DNA of 64,000 bases. It comes from Micrococcaceae bacterium Sec5.7. Its GTDB lineage: Bacteria; Actinomycetota; Actinomycetes; Actinomycetales; Micrococcaceae. The stretch lies in assembly GCA_039636785.1 (NCBI GenBank), contig CP144169.1:2914001-2978000 (forward strand), given 5' to 3'. The stretch's first letter is position 1. Each line of letters begins with the position of its first letter. A program made the position numbers and the translations under genes. Positions 16,812 to 25,755 of this stretch are shown here, one piece after another. Below the pieces are notes generated by a model. That model worked only from the letters and a program-made list of their open reading frames with translations. It ran no database searches and was not told the DNA's origin.

Positions 16812-17802
16812 TTAGCGGGTGCTGCCCGCCAGGAGGCCACGGCGCTGAAGGAGCCGCTTCTCCACCGGGGCGAAAACCAGCAGTTCGATCATGATGCCCA
16901 CGGCGAGGATCAGCAGGATGGCTGACATCACCATGGTCATGTCGGCGAGGTCGCGGCCCTGGTTCAGCATGGAGCCGAGCCCGAAGCCGATGGTGCCCCC
17001 CACGGCGATGATTTCCGCGGCCATGAGCGAGCGCCAGGAGAAGGCCCAGCCCTGCTTGAGTCCGCTGAGGTATCCCGGAAGCGCTGCAGGCAGGACAATC
17101 TGCAGCGCCATTTGCACTCTGGATGCGCCGAGCACGGTGCCCACGCTGCGGTACTGCGGCGGGATCTGGTCCACGCCGGAGATGAGCCCGTTGATGATCG
17201 AAGGAATGGCGCCCATGAACACCACGAAGTAGACGGTGGCGTCCGTGAGGCCGAACCAGATGATTGCAGCAGGCACCCAGGCCACGGAAGGCAGGACCTG
17301 CAGCCCGGAAATCAGCGGGCCAAATGCACGGCGCAAGGGTGCAACCTGAGCCAGCAGGAGTCCAACGGGCGTCGCGATGGCAACGCTGATGAGGAAGCCA
17401 ATCAGGCCCCTCTGCAGGGAGGTCCCCACGGCTTCCTGGAGCTTGCCCTCGCCCCAGAGAACTCCGAACTGGCCCAGTACATCCAACGGCCCGGGAACCA
17501 GGTCGCGGCGCTTGAGGCCAAGCGAAACGTAGAACTGCCAGATGATGATGAGGACCACCACGGCGGCCACCGGCAGCAGGACCCTGCTCCAGTCAACGCG
17601 CGTCTTCCGAAGCGTATCCGACTGCAGAGAGTCAAGCCCGGCTTCAAGCTCGCGCAGGTCTTCGGACCCGGACGAGGAGCGGGTGAGGGCAGCGGTGAGG
17701 TGCCGCGTTCCGGCGGGGGCGGCAATTGAGCTTGCAGAAATCGCGGTCGCAGCCGGCTCAACCACCGGACTCGTCTCGACGCGTGCAGCGTCGCTGGAAA
17801 CC

Positions 17803-17813
<11 letters not shown>
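16812..17813 (-). CDS. ABC transporter permease, sulfonate/nitrate/taurine type
   Basis: A 333-residue inner-membrane permease with about six hydrophobic segments and the EAA-type loop (GTVLGASRVQMALQIVLPAA) that contacts the ATPase. It belongs to the SsuC/TauC/NrtB group. Its first bases overlap the ATPase stop, showing one operon with 17803-18528 and 18606-19802. Placement among sulfur-assimilation genes favours an organosulfonate or sulfate-ester substrate over nitrate, but this is inference. Residues about 15-34 (SPVVEPAATAISASSIAAPA) look like translated palindromic repeat DNA; see the repeat at 17721. Confidence 0.87.
17721..17768 (-). repeat. decayed palindromic repeat inside the permease coding sequence
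   Basis: On the minus strand this 48-bp stretch starts CCGGTGGTTGAGCC and ends CAAGCTCAATTGCC. Its outline and reading frame match the palindrome at 23345-23392 in cysH, and the peptides align (SPVVEPAATAISASSIAAP with [19 protein letters not shown]). The symmetry here is largely lost. Confidence 0.5.
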
Positions 17814-18528
<715 letters not shown>

Positions 18529-18605
18529 GGTCCCGTCCTTCGTTTGTGGTGTCTGGCGGTGAAGCGTCATGGTGCATAGTGCGTGATGGTCCCTGGCGTG
18601 GAGTG

Positions 18606-19802
18606 CTAGTCCTTGCCGAGTCCCGCCGCGGAGGTCTTCTTGCCAGTGATCTGGTTGAGTGCCGTCAGGTCGAAGATGCCGTTGATGTCAGCCTGCTTGG
18701 TGGTGCCGGCGTCCACGCCGTCCTGGAGCAGCTTCTTGTAGGTGCCGGCCAGCGGATCCACCGTGAACAGAATGTTCTTGAGGGAGCGTTCGATGACGTC
18801 TGCCGGCAGGGCCTTGCCCGCAGTTGCCTTCAGGGCGGCGTTCAGCACGGTGGACTTCTCGGCTGCGGGCGTCTCATTGAGCCAGGCCACGGATTCCGTG
18901 TGGCCCTTCAGCAGCGCCTTGACGGTGTCCGGGTGTTCGGCCGCGAACTTCCTGTTCACAATGAGGATGGTGGTGGGGAATTCGCCAGGCTTGCCGGAAA
19001 GCGCACCGTCCCAGAGGTCCTTCTCGTCCACCAGGACCTTGGCGCCGGCCTGGAGCACCAGACGTGAGGCCCACGGCTCCGGCAGCCACGCGCCGTCGAG
19101 CTTTCCGTCCTGGAAAAGCTTCAGCGTCTGGGCGTTCTCCGTGGGGTTGATGGCAACGTCGCCGCTGCCGTCGGTGCTGGTTTTGTAGCCCTGCTTGCCC
19201 AGCCAGGCGCGGAGCGCGACATCCTGGGTGCCGCCGAGCTGCGGGCTGGCGAGCGTTTTTCCCTTGAGGTCGGCCGCGGACTTGATTTCCGGCTTCACCA
19301 CCAGCTGCGCCCCGCCCGACGCTGCGCCGGCGATGATGCTGATCGACTCGCCCTTGCTCTTGACGTAGGAGTTGATGGCCGGGTTGGGGCCGATGTACGT
19401 GGCGTCGACGGCGCCGGCGTTCAGTGCCTCAATGGCGGCCGGCCCGGCGTTGAACACCTGGGTGCTGAGCTTCGTGCCTCCGTCTTCTCCAAGGGCCTTG
19501 GCAATGAAACCCTGGTTGACGCCTACAAGGGCGGGCGCGTGGGTGATGTTTCCGAAGTAGCCCAGCTTGAGCTCCGTGGCGGGCGTGGCGGCGGCGACCG
19601 CGGCCTCGGCAGGTTTGGCTTCGTTGTTGCGGGACACCGTGGATGCCACAGCGGCTCCTGCACCGATCAGCAAGACCAGGCCCACAGCCAGGCCGATCTC
19701 GAGGGTGCGCCTGCGCTTGGGCTTTGCGGTTTCGCCCGCGACGATGCGGGTGGTTCCAGGTACGGAATTCTCAGGCTTGGACGAGTCTGGGGTGGTTGAC
19801 AC
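18606..19802 (-). CDS. ABC transporter substrate-binding protein, sulfonate/nitrate type
   Basis: A 398-residue exported binding protein and first gene of the transporter operon. A hydrophobic stretch (LEIGLAVGLVLLIGAGAAVA) at about residues 30-50 follows a long basic N-terminus; no lipobox cysteine is seen, so it is probably membrane-anchored or cleaved rather than lipidated. The mature part has NMT1/SsuA-like blocks (LKLGYFGNITHAPALVGVNQ, then AGPAAIEALNAGAVDATYIG). GTG start with AGGAG before it. The 302-bp gap to cysN (19803-20104) holds the cysN terminator and this operon's promoter. Confidence 0.87.
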   Translation of the reverse strand: MSTTPDSSKPENSVPGTTRIVAGETAKPKRRRTLEIGLAVGLVLLIGAGAAVASTVSRNNEAKPAEAAVAAATPATELKLGYFGNITHAPALVGVNQGFIAKALGEDGGTKLSTQVFNAGPAAIEALNAGAVDATYIGPNPAINSYVKSKGESISIIAGAASGGAQLVVKPEIKSAADLKGKTLASPQLGGTQDVALRAWLGKQGYKTSTDGSGDVAINPTENAQTLKLFQDGKLDGAWLPEPWASRLVLQAGAKVLVDEKDLWDGALSGKPGEFPTTILIVNRKFAAEHPDTVKALLKGHTESVAWLNETPAAEKSTVLNAALKATAGKALPADVIERSLKNILFTVDPLAGTYKKLLQDGVDAGTTKQADINGIFDLTALNQITGKKTSAAGLGKD

Positions 19803-20008
19803 GGTGCGGCTCCTGTTCTGGGAGGTGGATCTGGAGATGTTGCGGGGCGGGTGTTCAGCGCCTGCGACATCGATCCAGGGAAACCTGACCGGAGCTGCCG
19901 CAGAGCCATTCCGAAGTAGTCATGGATTCACCATAGGGAGTGTCATAAACCTGTTTCAATGGGCCGGAAACCCGGGGTCACGAAGGTTCACGCAACGTCA
20001 CAATGGTG

Positions 20009-20077
20009 GACAAAAAACCGCAGCTTGTTCGCAAACCCCGGGCCTTGAAGGCGGGGTTTGGCAAACAAGCTGCGGTT
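20009..20077 (-). terminator. rho-independent terminator of the sir-cysH-cysD-cysN operon
   Basis: Read on the minus strand, a stem of about 25 bp (AACCGCAGCTTGTTTGCC, then complement ending CAAGCTGCGGTT, one bulged base) is followed at once by TTTTTTG, the U-run of an intrinsic terminator. It begins 28 bases after the cysN stop. It separates the reductive sulfate operon from the ABC transporter genes. Confidence 0.85.
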
Positions 20078-20104
20078 CTGTAGAGATTTGCGACGGGTAG
20101 GGCC

Positions 20105-21589
20105 TCAGATCGAGTAGCGCTCGTCCTCGTGGTCGCCCGGGTGGTCCTTGACCAGCCCGGCGGCCAGGGTGTTGCCGTCCAGCGGATCGATCACCAGGAA
20201 CGCGCCGGTTCGGCGGTGGTGCAGGTAGTTCTCCAGGGGCAGCGGGGCCGCAAGGCGGAGCTGCGCATGGCCGATGTCGTTGAGTTCCAGGCTCGATGCC
20301 GGCTCCAGCTTGAACGAGGCCAGGTCCAGCTTTCCGTTGACATTGCGGACCAGCGCCTGGACGGTGCGGGTGCCGTGCTTGATCAGTACCTTGGCCCCCT
20401 CGCGGAGGGGCTTCGGCGAGAGCCAGCACAGTGCTGCGTAGAGGTCGGCCGAGCTTTCCCGCACCGTTCCGGCTGCGGCAATCGTGTCTCCACGGGCTAC
20501 GTCGAATTCCTCGGCCAGGCGGATTGCAACGGATTGCGGCGCGGCGGCTTCCTCCAACGACACTCCGGCAAAATCGATGCCCGTCACCGTGGTGGTGCGC
20601 GGATCCTGCCCGGGTGTGAGGACCGTAACGGCATCCCCCACCCTCACCGATCCTTCGGTGATCTGCCCGGCGTAGGCCCGGTAATCGCGGTATGCCTCAA
20701 CATCCAGCCCAGCGGCAATGGCATCCGGGGCCAGCGCCCCCTGCGGACGGATAACCAGCTGCACGGGGAAGCGGAAGCTCTCCAGCTCACTCTCGATTTC
20801 GTCCGCGGCCTGAAGGTTCTCAAGCACCTCCAGGAGCGCCGGGCCGTCATACCAGGGGGTGCGGGCGGAGCGGTCCACCACGTTGTCACCGTCGAGCGCG
20901 GACACCGGAATCACGCGCAGATCGCTGATTGCCTCTTTGCCCGGTTCGGCAGAACCCAGCTCCAGGGAACCGATCCCCAGTTCACGGGCGACCTGCCGCA
21001 CATCGGCCTGGATCTCGCGGAATACAGACTCGCTGAAGTCCACCAGGTCGATCTTGTTAACGGCCACAATCACGTGCGGCACGCGCAGCAGCTGCAGCAC
21101 GGAGAGGTGTCGGCGGGTCTGCTCCAGGACACCCTTCCGGGCGTCAATGAGTACGACGACGGCGTCCGCAGTGGACGCGCCCGTCACCGTGTTTTTGGTG
21201 TACTGCACGTGTCCGGGGCAGTCCGCGAGGATGAAGCTGCGGCGGTCTGTGGCGAAGTAGCGGTAGGCCACATCGATGGTGATGCCCTGCTCGCGCTCGG
21301 CACGAAGTCCGTCGGTCAGGAGAGCCAGGTCGATCGCCTGAGTGCCTGTGGCGCCGGCCCCGCCGAAACCTCGGTCCGCGGAGGTGCGGGCTACGGCGTC
21401 GAGCTGGTCGGCCAGAATTGCCTTGGAGTCATGCAGGAGGCGGCCCACCAGAGTGGACTTGCCGTCGTCGACCGATCCCGCGGTGGCGAAGCGGAACAGC
21501 GTGGCGGGCAGGGCCGCGGCGATCAGGTCGCTTGCAGCCAGCTCGGCGTCCGCGATCGAGGAGCCCAGGAGTGAAGTGTCGGTGCTCAT
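20105..21589 (-). CDS. cysN: sulfate adenylyltransferase subunit 1 (GTPase)
   Basis: A 494-residue EF-Tu-like GTPase that drives ATP sulfurylase: with CysD it makes adenosine 5'-phosphosulfate from ATP and sulfate. G-box motifs are GSVDDGKSTLVGRLLHDSK (P-loop), ILADCPGHVQYTKN and VAVNKIDLVDFS. There is no APS-kinase domain at the C-terminus, in line with an APS-reducing pathway. Its ATG overlaps the cysD stop (TAATG read on the minus strand), and it is the last gene of the operon. Confidence 0.93.
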   Translation of the reverse strand: MSTDTSLLGSSIADAELAASDLIAAALPATLFRFATAGSVDDGKSTLVGRLLHDSKAILADQLDAVARTSADRGFGGAGATGTQAIDLALLTDGLRAEREQGITIDVAYRYFATDRRSFILADCPGHVQYTKNTVTGASTADAVVVLIDARKGVLEQTRRHLSVLQLLRVPHVIVAVNKIDLVDFSESVFREIQADVRQVARELGIGSLELGSAEPGKEAISDLRVIPVSALDGDNVVDRSARTPWYDGPALLEVLENLQAADEIESELESFRFPVQLVIRPQGALAPDAIAAGLDVEAYRDYRAYAGQITEGSVRVGDAVTVLTPGQDPRTTTVTGIDFAGVSLEEAAAPQSVAIRLAEEFDVARGDTIAAAGTVRESSADLYAALCWLSPKPLREGAKVLIKHGTRTVQALVRNVNGKLDLASFKLEPASSLELNDIGHAQLRLAAPLPLENYLHHRRTGAFLVIDPLDGNTLAAGLVKDHPGDHEDERYSI

Positions 21590-22644
21590 TAGAAGTAACC
21601 ATCCTTCTTGCGGTCTTCCATGGCGGCCTCGGAGATGCGGTCATCTGCCCGGGTGGCGCCACGTTCGGTGATGGTGGAGGCGGCAACCTCAATAACGACG
21701 TCGCTCACCGTGGCGGCGGCCGATTCAACGGCGCCGGTGCAGGACATGTCCCCCACCGTGCGGTAGCGGACCGTTTTGGTGATGACCTCTTCGTCGGGGC
21801 GCGGCTGCGAAACCTCGCCCACCGCACGCCACATGCCGTCGCGGGCAAAAACCTCGCGGCGGTGGGCGTAGTACAGGCCCGGCAAATCGATGTCTTCACG
21901 CTCGATGTAGCGCCAGATGTCCAGCTCGGTCCAGTTGCTGATGGGGAAGGCGCGGACGTGCTGGCCCACCGTGTGGCGGCCGTTGTACAGGTTCCACAGC
22001 TCGGGGCGCTGGTTGCGCGGATCCCACTGGCCGAACTCGTCGCGCAGGCTCAGGATGCGCTCCTTGGCGCGGGCCTTGTCCTCGTCCCGGCGGCCGCCGC
22101 CGAAGACGGCGTCGAACTTGTTGCGCTGGATCGCATCCAGCAGCGGGACGGTCTGAAGCGGGTTGCGGGTGCCGTCGGCACGCTCGGCCAGTTCGCCGCG
22201 GTCGATGAACTCCTGGACGGAGCCGACAACCAGCTTCAGGCCCAGCCGCTCTACGGTGCGGTCGCGGAAGTCGATGACCTCGGGGAAATTGTGCCCGGTG
22301 TCCACGTGCAGCACCGGGAAGGGAACCTTGCCGGGCCAGAACGCCTTGGTCGCGAGGTGCAGCATCACCACGGAGTCCTTGCCGCCGGAGAACAGCAGCG
22401 CAGGCTTCTCAAACTCGGCCACGACCTCGCGGATGATGTGGATGGCTTCCGATTCCAAAGTGTCCAAAGACGACAGGCGAGCTGACCGCACAGCCGGAGC
22501 AGCTGATGCCGCCCAGGGAGTGGCATCGGGCCTGTCGGAGCCGCGCGCATCGTCCGAAGGACGAATGCCGCGCGGCGAAGGGGCGGGGGCGGCATCAGCT
22601 GTGGAGGCGTAGCCGTCCGTCGTCGTCGTGCTTAGGGTGCTCAT
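21589..22644 (-). CDS. cysD: sulfate adenylyltransferase subunit 2
   Basis: A 351-residue PP-loop ATP pyrophosphatase subunit catalysing adenylation of sulfate with CysN. The PP-loop is [56 protein letters not shown] and [15 protein letters not shown] are conserved CysD blocks. The N-terminal 45 residues are a poorly conserved Ala/Pro/Arg-rich extension. The start MSTLSTT is preferred over an ATG five codons upstream because it overlaps the cysH stop as ATGA. It ends KKDGYF, a typical CysD tail. Confidence 0.93.
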   Translation of the reverse strand: MSTLSTTTTDGYASTADAAPAPSPRGIRPSDDARGSDRPDATPWAASAAPAVRSARLSSLDTLESEAIHIIREVVAEFEKPALLFSGGKDSVVMLHLATKAFWPGKVPFPVLHVDTGHNFPEVIDFRDRTVERLGLKLVVGSVQEFIDRGELAERADGTRNPLQTVPLLDAIQRNKFDAVFGGGRRDEDKARAKERILSLRDEFGQWDPRNQRPELWNLYNGRHTVGQHVRAFPISNWTELDIWRYIEREDIDLPGLYYAHRREVFARDGMWRAVGEVSQPRPDEEVITKTVRYRTVGDMSCTGAVESAAATVSDVVIEVAASTITERGATRADDRISEAAMEDRKKDGYF

Positions 22645-23414
22645 ACGTGTAGTCCGCATTCTGTTTTGTCGGATCCTGCCCAGCGTCCGGCGCGGGGGTC
22701 GTCGCCGGGTGCCACTTTTCGGGTGCAGGGCTGGCAGCCGATCGACGGGTAGCCCTGGGCCAGGAGCGGGTTGACGGGCAGGAGGTTGTCATCGGAGTAC
22801 TGCACCAGCTGGTCAAAGGTCCAGGCGGCAACGGGGTTTACCTTGATCAGGCCGTTCGTTTCGTCCCACGTGACCAGCGGGGTGTTGGTGCGTGTGGGGG
22901 CCTCATCGCGGCGGACGCCGGTGAACCAGAGTTCGTAGCCGGCAAGGGTTCGGCGGAGCGGCGCCACCTTGCGGAGCGCGCAGCACTGGGCGGCGTCGCG
23001 GGCAAAGAGATCCTTGCCCAGGAGCCGGTCCTGCTGTTCCACGGTGTTTTCCGGGAGCACGTCCACCACGTTGACGCGAAGGTTCGCGGCCACTTCGTCC
23101 CGCGTCGCATAGGTTTCCGGGAAGTGGTAGCCGGTCTCCAGGAACAGGACGTCGACGCCGGGAATCTGGTCCGCGACGAGCGCCGGCAGGACGGCGTCGG
23201 CCATGGAGCAGGCGACGGCGACCGCAGGCAGCTCGAAGTTGCGCGCCACCCAGGCGATGACGTCGCGGGAGGGGGCGTCCCAGCCGAGCTCGGCCGCGCC
23301 GGCCTCGGCCAAGGCCTTGAGTTCGTCGTGAGAACGGAGGGGAGCGGTGGTCGAGCCTGTCGAGACCGGGATTTCGACAGGCTCAATCACCGGGCTGGCA
23401 TTTTCGGTGCTCAT
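22641..23414 (-). CDS. cysH: adenylyl-sulfate reductase (CysH, [4Fe-4S] type)
   Basis: A 257-residue thioredoxin-dependent reductase that turns APS into sulfite and AMP. The iron-sulfur cysteines are visible as AQCCALRK and IGCQPCTR (CC...CXXC), which marks APS rather than PAPS reductases, and the catalytic cysteine is in the C-terminal ECGLHV. The ATG overlaps the sir stop (ATGA) and the stop overlaps cysD (ATGA). Residues about 7-23 ([17 protein letters not shown]) are encoded by a palindromic repeat (23345-23392) and form an odd N-terminal extension before the domain starts near [12 protein letters not shown]. Confidence 0.92.
   Translation of the reverse strand: MSTENASPVIEPVEIPVSTGSTTAPLRSHDELKALAEAGAAELGWDAPSRDVIAWVARNFELPAVAVACSMADAVLPALVADQIPGVDVLFLETGYHFPETYATRDEVAANLRVNVVDVLPENTVEQQDRLLGKDLFARDAAQCCALRKVAPLRRTLAGYELWFTGVRRDEAPTRTNTPLVTWDETNGLIKVNPVAAWTFDQLVQYSDDNLLPVNPLLAQGYPSIGCQPCTRKVAPGDDPRAGRWAGSDKTECGLHV
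23345..23392. repeat. REP-type palindrome within the cysH coding sequence
   Basis: Two 19-bp arms (CGGTGGTCGAGCCTGTCGA and TCGACAGGCTCAATCACCG, two mismatches) around a 10-base centre. From memory, palindromes carrying TTGAGCCTGTCGAAA are common between genes in Arthrobacter-like genomes; here it lies in frame in codons 8-23 of cysH. Confidence 0.8.
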
Positions 23415-25162
23415 TGCAGGTCCCCTTCCTCGGCCGCGTGGGCCCATTCGGCGAAGGTCTGGCCCTCGGCGCCCTCGGCAACGAACTTGCGGACGATCCG
23501 TTCCACGTAGTCCGGTAGATCCGAAACATAAACCTTGAGGCCGCGGACGGTACGTCCGAGGCCCGCCTCTTCGCGGTCTGAAGAAGCCAGCCCGCCGCCC
23601 AGGTGGACCTGGAAACCGGGGGTGGGATCGCCGTCGGGCGTTGGCAGCATCATGCCCTTGAGCCCAATGTCCGCGGTCTGGATGCGGGCGCAGGAGTTGG
23701 GGCAGCCGTTGATGTGGAGGGAGAGCGCGTGCGGCAGCTGGCCGGAGGCCGTCAGGTCAGCCAGGCGGCGTTCCAGCTCGGCCACGGCGGTGGCCGCAGT
23801 GACCTTGGTTTCCACGATGGCCAGTTTGCAGTATTCGATGCCGGTGCAGGCGATGGTTCCGCGCCGGAAGACTGACGGGCGGGCGGAGAGGCCCAGTGCA
23901 TCCAGCTCGGCCACCAGCGGCTCAACCTCGTCCTTGGGGACGTCCAGGATGACGAGCTTCTGGTGCGGCGTGGTGCGCAGTCGCTGTGACCCGCGGGCCT
24001 CGAGGGTGTCAGCGAGCTTTACCAGATGCGCGCCGGAGATCCGGCCCGCAAGGGGCGTGACTCCGATGAAGAACCTGCCGTCCTTCTGCTCGTGGATGCC
24101 GATGTGATCGCCCGGGGTGGTGGGCTTCGGTGCGGCCGGGCCGTCTGCGAGCTTGTAGCCGAGGTATTCGTCTTCAAGGATCTGGCGGAACTTCACCGGG
24201 CCCCAGTCGGCCATCAGGAACTTCAGCCGGGCCTTGGTGCGCATGCGGCGGTAGCCGTAGTCACGGAAGATGCTGGTGACGCCGAGCCATACTTCAGCGG
24301 CTTCCTCCGGAGTGACAAAAGTTCCGAGCCGCTTGGCCAGCATGGGGTTGGTGGACAGTGCCCCGCCCACCCAGAGGTCGTAGCCCACGCCCAGCTCGGG
24401 GTGGACAACACCCACCAGTGCGAAGTCGTTGATCTCGTGCACCACGTCCTGGCTGGGGTGGCCAGTGATGGCGGTCTTGTACTTGCGCGGCAGGTTGGAG
24501 AGGATCGGGTTGCCGATGAAGCGCTCGGCCAGTTCGGCGATGAGCGGGGTGGGATCGATGAGCTCGTCCTTGGCGATGCCGGCCACCGGGGAGCCCAGGA
24601 TGACGCGCGGAACGTCGCCGCAGGCCTCCGTGGTGGAGAGCCCGCAGGCTTCCAGACGGCGCCAGATTTCCGGCACATCTTCAACCCGGATCCAGTGCAG
24701 CTGGATGTTCTGGCGGTCGGTGAGGTCCGCAGAATCGCGGGCGAACTCAACCGAGATGTCGCCGATCACGCGCAGCTGGTCGGTGGTGAGGGCGCCGCCG
24801 TCGATCCTTACGCGCAGCATGAAGTACTTGTCTTCGAGCTCGTGGGGTTCAAGCGTTGCGGTCTTGCCGCCGTCGATCCCGGGCTTGCGCTGGGTGTAAA
24901 GGCCCCACCAGCGGAAGCGGCCGTGCAGGTCCTGACCCGGGATGGAGTCGAAGCCCTCCTTGGAATAGACGGACTCGATACGCTCGCGGACGTTGAGGCC
25001 GTCGTCTTCCTGTTTCCAGGTTTCGTTGGCGTTCAACGGCGTTGTGCCGTCCACCTTCCACTGGCCGTGCGGCTTGGCCGCCGGGCGGGAAGAAGCGGTT
25101 CGTGCCGGTCGCTGGGAAGCGGCAGTGTCCGCGGACGCTCCGGCTAGAGCTGTATCAGTCAT
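23411..25162 (-). CDS. sir: ferredoxin-dependent sulfite (nitrite/sulfite) reductase
   Basis: A 583-residue siroheme/[4Fe-4S] reductase converting sulfite to sulfide. The cluster cysteines appear as CTGIEYCKLAIVETK (C-X5-C) and NGCPNSCARIQ (C-X3-C); LTDRQNIQLHWIRVEDVPEI is the conserved first-half block. First gene of a leftward operon with cysH, cysD and cysN, which makes sulfite the likely substrate rather than nitrite. Electrons would come from ferredoxin, possibly reduced by FprA. No ribosome site precedes the ATG; a promoter-like element at 25169-25198 places the start of transcription at or next to it, so the mRNA may be leaderless. Confidence 0.9.
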   Translation of the reverse strand: MTDTALAGASADTAASQRPARTASSRPAAKPHGQWKVDGTTPLNANETWKQEDDGLNVRERIESVYSKEGFDSIPGQDLHGRFRWWGLYTQRKPGIDGGKTATLEPHELEDKYFMLRVRIDGGALTTDQLRVIGDISVEFARDSADLTDRQNIQLHWIRVEDVPEIWRRLEACGLSTTEACGDVPRVILGSPVAGIAKDELIDPTPLIAELAERFIGNPILSNLPRKYKTAITGHPSQDVVHEINDFALVGVVHPELGVGYDLWVGGALSTNPMLAKRLGTFVTPEEAAEVWLGVTSIFRDYGYRRMRTKARLKFLMADWGPVKFRQILEDEYLGYKLADGPAAPKPTTPGDHIGIHEQKDGRFFIGVTPLAGRISGAHLVKLADTLEARGSQRLRTTPHQKLVILDVPKDEVEPLVAELDALGLSARPSVFRRGTIACTGIEYCKLAIVETKVTAATAVAELERRLADLTASGQLPHALSLHINGCPNSCARIQTADIGLKGMMLPTPDGDPTPGFQVHLGGGLASSDREEAGLGRTVRGLKVYVSDLPDYVERIVRKFVAEGAEGQTFAEWAHAAEEGDLQ

Positions 25163-25168
25163 GCATCG

Positions 25169-25198
25169 ACTGTAGAGCCGGCCGGAAGGGCGTCACAA
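25169..25198 (-). promoter_or_regulatory. candidate promoter of the sulfate-reduction operon, probably leaderless
   Basis: On the minus strand TTGTGA and TACAGT are separated by 18 bp, and only six bases (CGATGC) separate the second box from the sir ATG. That spacing puts the transcript start on or next to the initiation codon, in line with the missing ribosome site. Confidence 0.45.
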
Positions 25199-25377
25199 AG
25201 GTGCCGGAAACGCTAAGTCACCTAGGGAAACATTTCGTCATGAAGAGCGGTCAGGGTGGATCGCTGGGCTGGCACCCCCAGTGTGGCCAACGCCCCGCCG
25301 GGTTGCCAAATCATGAGAACATAAAGTCGTTGTAGGATTTGCTGAAGCCCGCGAGGGCCGCACGATGATGGGGACAT

Positions 25378-25746
25378 GTGGCACCGAGTTGGAACATTGA
25401 CACCGCGGCTACCGTAGCCGTACTAAAAACGTCCGCATCGAACATTGACGCGCAGAACGCCGCTGTCGCAACTATTAACACCGCTATCACTGGTATCGGG
25501 GCTGCCTTGACGACTGGCCTGGTTGCGTCGGCCCTGAATGGCTACGTTGAGTCGTCCCTCAGCCCGGCAATCGGGTCCTTGAGTACCCGGTCGGTCAGCA
25601 TAGTCGAAGGCACGCAAAACGCCTTGCTGGCCTACATTCAAGGTGATGCTCAGATGGCCCAAAACGCTCAAACCAGCGCTTTGGCATCCCAAGCTCTTCC
25701 GGCGGACCCTTTGCAGACCCGCTACGGCAACGTCCAGGCCGGGTAG
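25378..25746 (+). CDS. small DUF6507-like partner of a type VII-type toxin
   Basis: A 122-residue, mostly helical, Ala/Ser/Thr-rich protein with no signal peptide. It starts with a W-x-I-D pattern (MAPSWNIDTAATVAVLKTS) and has GLVASALNGYVESS and LLAYIQGDAQMAQNAQ, matching my recollection of the DUF6507 family, small WXG100-like proteins encoded just upstream of secreted actinobacterial toxins. It begins at GTG (a nearby ATG is in another frame) and ends nine bases before the toxin gene. It probably helps load the toxin into a type VII (Esx) secretion machine; no secretion genes are in the window. Confidence 0.65.
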   Translation: MAPSWNIDTAATVAVLKTSASNIDAQNAAVATINTAITGIGAALTTGLVASALNGYVESSLSPAIGSLSTRSVSIVEGTQNALLAYIQGDAQMAQNAQTSALASQALPADPLQTRYGNVQAG

Positions 25747-25755
25747 GGGCCTCCG

